This document shows, piece by piece, positions 43,428 to 52,700 of a DNA stretch of 64,000 bases. The translations under genes were made by a program, and so were the position numbers. The notes below the pieces were generated by a model. That model was not told the DNA's origin. It saw only the letters and a program-made list of their open reading frames with translations, and did no database searches. The stretch's first letter is position 1; each line of letters starts with the position of its first letter. This stretch comes from Eutreptiella sp. 'Long Island Sound 2002' (taxonomy: Eukaryota > Euglenozoa > Euglenophyceae > Eutreptiales > Eutreptiaceae): positions 27,025,346 through 27,089,345 of the forward strand of contig OZ038397.1 of NCBI GenBank assembly GCA_964036045.1. The letters run 5' to 3'.

Positions 43428-46400
43428 ATGTCCACTTACAACATATCAACTTACCTTGGCGGTGGTATAGCACCACTACCAAGTTGGATGTTGGATGCCT
43501 TCGCTAGGGCGAGTTCCCAAGCAAGTTCTAATGCTTGTGCTTCTTCAAGCAACGTGGTTGCGCCCGTTGTGACGAGTGCTCAACAACGGCCTTGTGGTCC
43601 AAATGCTATGAATTCGGTAGGTGTTGCGCCCATTAAGTTGGATGGGTTGCCAACGGCCAACTTACAAAGCCCAATTGTATCAGAGCTAGTCACTCCTGCC
43701 GTGACCACCCAACAACTCATCAACCATGCACTGCATCTTCACATGGCTCAAAGTTTGCTCCCTCAAGCCGCTTCTATGCCCCTACCCACTCCAGTTGCAC
43801 CCACAATCCCATTCGCACCCGGTTTCCCGACATATGCGACGCCGCTTACCGAACCCCCTACCCTCCCGACGTTCCCTCAACCGGCATCCTTCATTCCGCC
43901 CAATTTGTCCACTCCGTGTAGCCTAAATGCGACTCCCGAGACACTCCTCAAACCTCGCAAATCCACACCCCTGCCCTCATGTAGTGCCCCGCAAGCCTCG
44001 GAAACGCCGATCGCATCTCAACTCGCAAGCACCCCGACCGTGACCATTTCACAGCCTGAACATGTAGGACCGGTAGTCGATGCGCAAGGCACACCTTCCG
44101 AAACGCATACCTTGGCAACACCCGACGTTCAACCTCCCATTGCCAAACATAAGTCCCTCGCAATACCACCACCACACAACTTACCAACACCTCCTACTTT
44201 GCCATCACCAACCAGTTCAACACCTCAAGTTCAACCTGCCAACGCCGTGCGCACAACCCCAACCCCACCACGAGCACCTTGCTTACCAACAACTACCACC
44301 CCGCCTCCCAACGCAACACACACATCTTCGCCACCTCCCTTGCCTTTGGCAACCACCTTACCGACACCCACAAGTCAACAACCAACCGAAAGCCATCCTC
44401 CGAAGTACAACCTTCGTCGCACCCGCAAGGCCAATGCGGGTTTCCGGGACTTTGTGGCAGGTTCCATTCGGCCGCGGGAGAGTGGAGTGGACTTGCAAGA
44501 AGAAGATGTTTGGTTACCGGACCCCCCGCCTCGGCCCAAGCGGCGCCGTGCGGCCGAAGAAAGCCCCGGTGATGCGGGCGCCTCTCTAGCACCACTCCAA
44601 AGGGATGAGGACAACATGGTTGAAACAAAAGGAAGCATGCATTATGCAACATTAGGACCCAACAACGACGTGGATAAAATGGCAGAGGCCCAGACACGGC
44701 CTCACGCCGCAAACCTACAGGACAGTCGGCTACCGGCATCGGAGCGTGATACCGGGATGGTGGAAGATGGACACTTAGGCACCGAGTCAACGAAGGCTTG
44801 TGAAGCCGAGGGAGGGACGTCAACGGAGGCTCGTGAAGCCTCACCCCAAACCCTGAGGGGCACGAAAAGCGCGGAGGAGGTGAAGGGCAGAGAGGCGCCT
44901 GGACAAGCAGGTACCCAGGTCATAGACATCACGGAGGCGAAGGGCAATCAGAGCCCCTTGCATGCAAGCACATTGTGCACAGAAACCCAGGAAGAGGCCA
45001 AGGATAGTGAGGCTCCCGTGGAGACCACGGCGAAGGGCAGCGAGGCTTCAATGGGGAGCAATGAGGCGAAGGGCAGTGAGACTACTGGGGAGACCACAGA
45101 GGAGTCAAAGCGCAGTGGGGCTCCCATGGGAACCACAGGCAAGGCGAGGGTCAGTGAGGCTTCTATGGAGACCACTGCGGAGGCGAGGGTCAGTGATGCT
45201 TCCATGGAGACCACAGAGAAGGCGAAGGGCACTGAGGCTTCTGTGGAGACCACAGAGAAGGCGAAGGGCAGTGAGGCTTCCATGGAGACCACAGAGAAGG
45301 CGAAGGGCAGTGAGGCTCCCATGGAGACCACAGAGGAGGCGAAGGGCAGTGAGGCTTCTGTGGAGACCACTGAGAAGGCGAAGGGCAGTGGGGCTTCTGT
45401 GGAGACCACAGAGGAGGCGAAGGGCACTGAGGCTTCTGTGGAGACCACTGAGAAGGCGAAGGGCACTGAGGCTCCCATGGAGACCACAGAGGAGGCGAAG
45501 GGCAGTGAGGCTTCTGTGGAGACCACTGAGAAGGCGAAGGGCAGTGGGGCTTCTGTGGAGACCACAGAGGAGGCGAAGGGCACTGAGGCTTCTGTGGAGA
45601 CCACTGAGAAGGCGAAGGGCACTGAGGCTCCCATGGAGACCACAGAGAAGGCGAAGGGCAGTGAGGCTTCCATGGAGACCACAGAGGAGGCGAAGGGCAG
45701 TGAGGCTCCCATGGAGACCACAGAGGAGGCGAAGGGCAGTGAGGCTTCTGTGGAGACCACTGAGAAGGCGAAGGGCAGTGAGGCTCCCATGGAGACCACA
45801 GAGAAGGCGAAGGGCAGTGAGGCTTCTGTGGAGACCACTGAGAAGGCGAAGGGCAGTGAGGCTTCCATGGAGACCACAGAGAAGGCGAAGGGCAGTGAGG
45901 CTTCTGTGGAGACCACTGAGAAGGCGAAGGGCAGTGAGGCTCCCATGGAGACCACAGAGAAGGCGAAGGGCAGTGAGGCTTCCATGGAGACCACAGAGGA
46001 GGCGAAGGGCAGTGAGGCTTCTGTGGAGACCACAGAGAAGGCGAAGGGCAGTGGGGCTTCTGTGGAGACCACAGAGAAGGCGAAGGGCAGTGAGGCTTCT
46101 GTGGAGACCACAGAGGAGGCGAAGGGCAGTGAGGCTTCCATGGAGACCACTGAGAAGGCGAAGGGCAGTGAGCCCGCGGAGGCCGGGATGGACAGCAAGG
46201 CCCCGTCCGGAGCAGCCAGACGGCCACACCGGCGCGAAAAGCCGCCGCCAAAAGCTTCTCAGGCCTCTGGCAGAGGCCCCAGTCAGCCCAAAAGGAACAG
46301 ACAGCCCAAGGCAAAAGGCGCGGCGGCGAGCGCCTTCCCAGACGAGGAGAACGTTTCGTTTCGGACCGTGCCCTCCATCTGCTCGCTAGCCACCCTGGCT

Positions 46401-47495
46401 GCCCCCCTGTCCCGCCCCGCGGAGCTCAGGGCAGCCCCTAGTCTGGCAGCCTCTCCTGACCGCTGCCCAGGCCCCACCACGCCACCCGAGCCTGCGTCAG
46501 CTTCCAGCCAGCCTCCCACCGCTGAGGCCTCTTCTGCGTGCGGCCCCCTGACGGCCACGCCGCACGCACGGAAGCGTGTCGTGCGGAAACCGCTGGCCGA
46601 TTCCGTCGCTCGGGTCTCCGGCAGCCAAGACGCCAAAGCGAAGGTGGAGGCTGCCGACGCCTGCCCTGACTCTGTCCCTCGACCTGCAGGGCTGCGGCCG
46701 CGCTTCAAGGCTGCGGAAGACAGGGAGACGCTACCGCTCCAGCCGCAGTGCAAGGCTGCCGAAGAAGAACAAGGGTCGCCTGTGCTCAAGCCGGACCCGA
46801 CTGCCTCGGAGGACAAGGAGGCGCCGGCGCTCACGCCGCACTGCGAGGCGTCAGATGACATGGAATCGCCCGTAGGCAAGCCGCGCGTCAAGGCATCGGA
46901 ACACGGGGATTCGGGCTACGACAGCCCCCAAGTGCGGCGCAAACGCATGCCAGTCAAACGCACTCGCGACAACACAACCGGTGGCACCGGTTGCAGTTCC
47001 GGGGCAGAGTCGCCGGCGCCTGCAAAGGCTCGGCGGCGGGTGAAAGCGGGGGATGTGAAGCTGGAGACTGGCACAGAGCGGGCCCCAGCGCGCCCGGGTG
47101 TGAAAAAGGTGGGCAGTGGCGCAGGGGCTGAGCACAGGACGGAGGTCCAAGCAGAAGAGGTCCTGTCCCCTCCTCAATTTTTCCGTGCCCCCTGTCTCTG
47201 CCTTGGATGTCTGCTGCCGCGTTCTGTAGCGCCGTATGTCGGCTTTGTTTCGGGTTGCAGGCTGGGCCGTCTTCAACTTGACACTACAAGACGGGCACCC
47301 CAAGAGACAAGGGCCACACAGACCCCAGCAAAACAACGGAAATTCGATCCTATCTTTCACATTTTCCGAAACGCTTTCACCCGAACACTGACAAGGGGGA
47401 TCCACACCACCGCCACGGCCACCACCCAACCCCTGAAGGGCTTGGCAGGAGGATGCCAGGACATGGGACTGCCAGCTCAGAATCCATGTCACTGA
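43428..47495 (+). CDS. Large disordered protein with 13-residue tandem repeats
   Basis: The frame is open for about 1,355 codons from the ATG at 43,428 to a TGA at 47,495. Residues 1-350 are Pro/Thr/Ser-rich. A basic segment follows (YNLRRTRKANAGFRDF), then PPRPKRRRAAEE, which resembles a nuclear localisation signal. The middle holds about 26 copies of a 13-residue unit (type ETTEKAKGSEAS). The C-terminal part is Ala/Pro/Lys-rich with a second basic cluster (RRKRMPVKRTR) and DSGYDS, which fits the DSGxxS phosphodegron pattern. The last 110 residues (from about 47,160) have different composition and may be intron or 3' untranslated sequence read through. No folded domain is recognised. A nuclear scaffold is a guess. 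Confidence 0.5.
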   Translation: MSTYNISTYLGGGIAPLPSWMLDAFARASSQASSNACASSSNVVAPVVTSAQQRPCGPNAMNSVGVAPIKLDGLPTANLQSPIVSELVTPAVTTQQLINHALHLHMAQSLLPQAASMPLPTPVAPTIPFAPGFPTYATPLTEPPTLPTFPQPASFIPPNLSTPCSLNATPETLLKPRKSTPLPSCSAPQASETPIASQLASTPTVTISQPEHVGPVVDAQGTPSETHTLATPDVQPPIAKHKSLAIPPPHNLPTPPTLPSPTSSTPQVQPANAVRTTPTPPRAPCLPTTTTPPPNATHTSSPPPLPLATTLPTPTSQQPTESHPPKYNLRRTRKANAGFRDFVAGSIRPRESGVDLQEEDVWLPDPPPRPKRRRAAEESPGDAGASLAPLQRDEDNMVETKGSMHYATLGPNNDVDKMAEAQTRPHAANLQDSRLPASERDTGMVEDGHLGTESTKACEAEGGTSTEAREASPQTLRGTKSAEEVKGREAPGQAGTQVIDITEAKGNQSPLHASTLCTETQEEAKDSEAPVETTAKGSEASMGSNEAKGSETTGETTEESKRSGAPMGTTGKARVSEASMETTAEARVSDASMETTEKAKGTEASVETTEKAKGSEASMETTEKAKGSEAPMETTEEAKGSEASVETTEKAKGSGASVETTEEAKGTEASVETTEKAKGTEAPMETTEEAKGSEASVETTEKAKGSGASVETTEEAKGTEASVETTEKAKGTEAPMETTEKAKGSEASMETTEEAKGSEAPMETTEEAKGSEASVETTEKAKGSEAPMETTEKAKGSEASVETTEKAKGSEASMETTEKAKGSEASVETTEKAKGSEAPMETTEKAKGSEASMETTEEAKGSEASVETTEKAKGSGASVETTEKAKGSEASVETTEEAKGSEASMETTEKAKGSEPAEAGMDSKAPSGAARRPHRREKPPPKASQASGRGPSQPKRNRQPKAKGAAASAFPDEENVSFRTVPSICSLATLAAPLSRPAELRAAPSLAASPDRCPGPTTPPEPASASSQPPTAEASSACGPLTATPHARKRVVRKPLADSVARVSGSQDAKAKVEAADACPDSVPRPAGLRPRFKAAEDRETLPLQPQCKAAEEEQGSPVLKPDPTASEDKEAPALTPHCEASDDMESPVGKPRVKASEHGDSGYDSPQVRRKRMPVKRTRDNTTGGTGCSSGAESPAPAKARRRVKAGDVKLETGTERAPARPGVKKVGSGAGAEHRTEVQAEEVLSPPQFFRAPCLCLGCLLPRSVAPYVGFVSGCRLGRLQLDTTRRAPQETRATQTPAKQRKFDPIFHIFRNAFTRTLTRGIHTTATATTQPLKGLAGGCQDMGLPAQNPCH
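45163..46173 (+). repeat. 39-bp coding minisatellite, about 26 units
   Basis: Unit GAGACCACAGAGAAGGCGAA plus GGGCAGTGAGGCTTCTGTG (39 bp, 13 codons). Variants alternate SVETTEK, SMETTEE and PMETTEK, and AKGSEA or AKGTEA, and larger blocks of several units are themselves repeated (for example 45,350-45,480 and 45,500-45,630). All six frames stay open, so minus-strand frames of 370-416 codons here are shadows. Confidence 0.92.
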
Positions 47496-49750
47496 CCGCC
47501 TGCTGAGGTACTGGTATGATGTGTTTGGTTGGGGCGTACTCGGTGTGTCTGGCTCAAGTGGCGGTCTAGAGCCCGTGAGAACATATGGGCTGTATGACCT
47601 CCACCTCCCACCACCACCACCACCAGGACACTCTTTGGCACCATGCCATTTCCATGCCTTGGCCCCCAGCCCTTGGTTATGGGTGCTTGTCCTTTGTTAC
47701 GCCCTCATGGGTGGAGTTATACTTGCCTCCAACATTACTTGGCATGTGCTGTTACCTGTGGACCCACCAATTCCTTTCACGAAGAGGTAGACAACAAAGG
47801 TGCTGCCACCGTGCAACAAGGAAGGAACCGGCTATCAAAAGGGCAGCAACACTTTTGCATGCAGCATTGAGCAGTGATGCGGAATTTCTGTCCCTGGGGC
47901 AATCCGGGAGCAAGATTCTTGGTGCGAGTCCTGTGCTGGAATGTAGGTATCATCACCGCTTCCAATGCAAGCCTTCTGCTGTGTAAAGAGGCTCGCTTGT
48001 GTAGGACACGACTGGGAGGGGGAATCGCCATCACCTCCACCGCTTTGAGCACCGCGTTAAGATTTGGAATTAGTGTTGCTGATTACTCAATTAACCACTT
48101 AATAACCAATGATCGGATGGAACAAGAAACAATCACATTGGACCCCTATTTTTTTCATCAATTTCTGTGGCGGAGGGTAGGAAGAAAAGGTTGTCGCAAT
48201 CCCCCCTGCCCAAGGATTGAATCTGCATGTGAAGACATGCAAAAATTTGAAATTTGTGCAATTCTTGTAAATGTTTCAATTTTCAAGAATTTGCTCCCCT
48301 TCACGTCTTTGATTGCAGAATGATCAATGAAAATTGAAAGAAGCAAGATGCACACCCCTTATGCATCCACCGTAGTTGTGTCTCATGCCTGGTCCACCTA
48401 AATGGGTGGGCGCATATGAGCGGCAAGTTTGGTGGACAGAGGCAAACATGGAAACAAAGCTCTACCTCTCTAAGCTCTTTCTGTCCACAATCCTGCCCAT
48501 AACACCGTCCATTTGCAAGTTCCACCCTCTGTCCAACCCAAATGCTTAGTGGCCACTCACAACCTCGCGTGACAGTCTACAAGGAGCCCTTAGAATACCT
48601 GTGGCCAACAAAACTGGGATAGTCCACTGTTTGTCTAGTTTCTATGCTTGCTTGTTGAAAAGACTCCACCTTGTGCAATGCATATGCCTCAACTCCCTGC
48701 AATCCTTTCATGTACCATTTGTTTGGCCACTCCTCTGCTCTCCTATGCATCTCACACATGATGTTCCTCTTCTGCTCATCTGTGTGTCCGCATACACAAA
48801 GCATCCCTCACTACATATGTGTACCAAGCTCCCTATCTTTTTGTGGTGGTGTTTGAAACAGATGACATTTGCTCCTCATGCTCTCCACTACACTTTGTTT
48901 CTGCTTGTCCCAAGCAGGGGACGTGGGCACCCTCTATGTTATTGACACCTCTCTGTGTTGGCCAAACCGTTCCTTCTGTGCTCACTTTGGCCACTTTGGT
49001 GCAGAGCACAAGATTTGTTCCATGTGTTCAGCTTATGTTCATTTTGGTGTGTTCAATGCGTTGAACGTGTGTCCACGGAGTCGCAAAAATGGACACAGAC
49101 AATGGATGGCAATCCTAGGTTGGCCGTGCCATTCATGTTGTTTGTAGAATTACCCGTATTTGTACAGTGTTTGCTATTTTGTTAGGTTGGATGTTAGTCC
49201 TCTTCGCTTTGGAGAGAGGAACAAGCCCATGAGCTTGATGACAACAAAGTAACATTGATGTGAGCAATTCATTTTCCTCTCAGGTGATGTTCTTGCCTTC
49301 CATCTGTCTTCGCACATTACATCCTAAGCTCCGGAGCTATGCATATTGTTGACATCCATTGCACCAGTCCCAGGCATGGAGCTTTCAGCTGTTGGCCTTT
49401 GCATAAGGTGTCAAAGTGATGGGAGAGGGAGGTTTTGCAGCCCAGAAGCTCTCGCTGGGCTGCAGGCCAGTGGTGATCAATAGTAGTGATGCCCCAAGAT
49501 ACGTACCTCTCACAGAACCGTAGGAGATAGTGGCAATTTTTTGCTGTTTCCATTTTGTTACTCTGATGAAAGGCCGGGAGAATGGGCTCTGCTAGGGCCT
49601 GTGGCCGGTGTTGCTTCAACCCACGATAGAGAGTGGGTGAAATTTAGGGGGACACTTCCTGCAGCCAAACATCACCTGTGCCGGAATGCATCTCCGAAGC
49701 TGGAGAGTTCCGCATCGATTCAGTCGCTTTGCGCTGTTGCATAGGCGCCC
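47496..49750. other. Intergenic, no gene confidently supported
   Basis: No domain is seen. A 75-codon minus-strand frame at 48,577-48,804 reads like protein (EMHRRAEEWPNKWYMKGLQG) but is unrecognised and could be an exon. The 560 bp before 49,751 should contain the promoter of the sirtuin gene; no clear TATA box is visible. Confidence 0.4.
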
Positions 49751-52700
49751 ATGGATTGTGGGGAGGTCGATACGGAGCTGGAAGACCTTGCGGAGATGGA
49801 AGCTGAGGCTGAAAAGGACAGCAACGATGGCAATGATGACGCGGCCGGTGCGGCTGCCAAGGCTGACGTGGAGGAGGTGGATGTTGACTGCTTGAAGCAA
49901 ATGCTGATAGAGATGTCGGAGGAGCGGTCCCTGCACACGCTCAGCAACGGCGCGCTGAAAGAGGCCTGCCGCCAGCTGCAGCTCCCAGTCTCCTTCCGCC
50001 GCAAAGAGGACCTGCTGCAGCGCATTGAAGGCTGGGTTGCAAGCGCCGGCGTCGAGGCTTCACAATCGGATGCCTCGAAGACCACAGCGGGGCGTGATGT
50101 GCCAGACGTGGAGGAAGTGAAGCCGAAGCCCAAGCCTCCCAAGTTCGAGATGGGTGCTTTCTCCACGCCCAGCCGTCTGACCGGGGCGGAGGCCGGGAGT
50201 ATGGAGCATCCAGCGTACCGGGCCCACCTGCTTGCACGTTGGGACCGCATCACCCAGTCCGCGCGGCGCCAGGCGGCACGTGGCTGCAGCCCCGATGTTG
50301 AGAGTCCGAACGCGGACGCCAGCCCTGTTCCGACCAACGTTGCGGTGCCGGATGCAGAGGCAAGTGCCAAAGACCATGGGTCGGTCACGCAGCGCCCCTC
50401 ATCCCCTGTCTCTCCAGTGGACGCCCTGCCGCCCAGGCCTACCCCACCGACCGATCTGCCCCCCTGCCCCGTCCCTGTTGGTGCAGGGGCCAGTCAGGCG
50501 GGGCCGAAGCTGAAGGGCGGTGCGTGGGTAATGGACAAAACTGAGTACGAAGAAGGGGAGGAGCAGCAGCAGGTGTCAGGAGGGCCCCGGTTGCGTTGTG
50601 CTGACGGGCAAGAGGGGGGAGGGGATGGGAGCGCGGGCATGGGGGTGACGCCAAGGGGCAGAGGCGGCATTTTGTGAGTAGCGGGACAACTCTTTGAAGG
50701 AGCTCTTAAGAAACTGAGGTCCTGAGAGAATCACTGAAGAAACTGAGGTCTCAGATGAATCACTTGAAGCGCTGAGGTCTTTGGAGAAAGAGATTTGTGC
50801 TTAGTGCTTAGTTTTTTTGTTTTGTTTTAAGACATCACAAACTTTTTCGGCGCGGACTCGGGTCATGTTATGCACACAAACATATGTACATCTCCCACCA
50901 TCCCCTTGGGGCGCCGCAGGTGCCACAGAGGTACGTGATCCGGTGCTGTGGCCAAAGGGCTTTGGTGTCCCACTCTCACACAGTAAACATGATTTTCCCC
51001 CGCCTGGTAGGCTGCCCACCCCGCACAGTTTTTCTGAACCCTCCCTCTTTACCCCCAGCCCAACGGGTGCGCAACCAACCCACCTATTCACAAGTGGAGG
51101 ATTTGCCCCTTAAAAGGCGCACACATCCGTACACCTGGAAGTACCAACCCGCATACCCCTTCAGCCTTGATGGCGCACCCCCCTTCCCCCCCCCTTCCCC
51201 CCCAAGACGTGATGATGCAACCAACACCAATCAACCCCCAAGACGACCATCCCTGCCGGACAGTGCCTCAGAAGCCCGCTTCATCTTCGAAACCCGCTTT
51301 GGCAATCGCGAGAGTGGTAGTTGTGGTAGTGTGCCAGGGTGTGTAGAGGCCGTGCACAGCGACCGGGCAGATGCCACTTCCCTGCCTACGTGGGATCCAG
51401 ACTCAGGTTTTCCAGCTGTCTGTCACAGACTCACCGCCCCTGGGAATCGAACCTGGGGCTCCTGGACTGATGCACTCGGGACCTGCTTACGAGGAGGCAC
51501 GGGCAGGGAATCTAATGGGCATGGGGCAAATTGCAGGGAGGCCCATTCTCAGACCTTGGCTAGGGCCCTCATGTTGGGGGGCCCAACTGGCAGCCCGAGA
51601 TGACCCATACTTCACAACTCGGAGGAAGTGAATGTCATCCTACTGCAATCAATGCGATGACGGGATTGAGGAATGTCAGCGTTTTGTCAACAATCGGGGG
51701 CCAGCCGTGCGTTCGCGGTATTGAGGGGGGGGCTCTCAGCAGTGGGCTGACGGCAGTCGATGGTGAGCTGGCCGAGAAGCGCCGAGAGGGAAAGGAGCAG
51801 TGGCTTGGGGCTTGGGGCTTGGGGCATTTGGGCCTCGTGAACTGCTCAGCTTCTTCAAGAGCCTGAACACCGGGACCGCTGCAGGCTGAGCCACATCTTT
51901 CAGTGTGTCTGTGACGCCTGCCTTTGATGTGGTTTGCTGGGGGTTGGGCCCCAGCGGTGACAGGTGTGGGCAATGGTTCCCGGGAAACAGCGGGCCCCCT
52001 CTCGAGTGGACACAGGTGACCCCCCGTTCCAAACAGACCATGCCATCCCACTCTGCCCCACACCGCCTGCCTCATCCAAAACGTATCGCTGTCTCAGCTT
52101 GCCCCCCCCCCCCCCCTTAGTCAAGTAGGCCCTACCAGTGCCGTGGTGAGCAAACAACAACCAGCTCCCACCTCCCCACACGATGACCATCCCTCAACTC
52201 AAGCTCGACAAATGCAGGCTGCACCTGACAAGACCACATGAATCCACCGTCACAGCCGGTATGAGCTACGCGTATACGGGGAGATTGGGGGGGCAGTGCA
52301 GATTTCGCCGTTGATGCATGACATACTGCACAGATATTTTGGCGTGGCACGTATACAAACAGATGATCACACAGGGCAATATAGAATTATGAACATACCC
52401 ACAGAATACACGTTCTCCACTTTGCCAGGACTGGTGCTCTGGCCGGCGAGAGTCAGTCACTGGTCCGTCAGGTTGGCTGGAAGAGATTTGGGATGGAGCA
52501 TCAGATCACAAAATGTGTGCACACATTGCAAGTCACATCGTCTGCAACATGTTTGAGGGAGGGCAGAATGTCGATCATGGTTCGTAGGGGGTCCATCTTT
52601 TTTTTTTCGCCCTTTCGTGACTGGCATAATACCCCAGTGTTGCCCACTGACCCTCGTATTCTCACAAGCGGCCCTATATGAGCCCCCCCCCCCCCCCCTC

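Noticed and set aside
44948-46314. Minus-strand frames of 374-416 codons
   Set aside because: Exact shadows of the 39-bp coding repeat; the repeat length keeps all six frames open.
50593-50679. Extension of sirtuin exon 1 to the GTGAGT at 50,674
   Set aside because: It would leave two extra bases and break the frame into exon 2; the CAG/GTGTCA donor at 50,573 gives a phase-0 join and a continuous sirtuin N-terminus.
51430-51480. Possible tRNA on the minus strand (box B GGTTCGATTCCC)
   Set aside because: The T-arm stem does not pair well and no acceptor or anticodon arm can be built at the right distance; box A is too far away.
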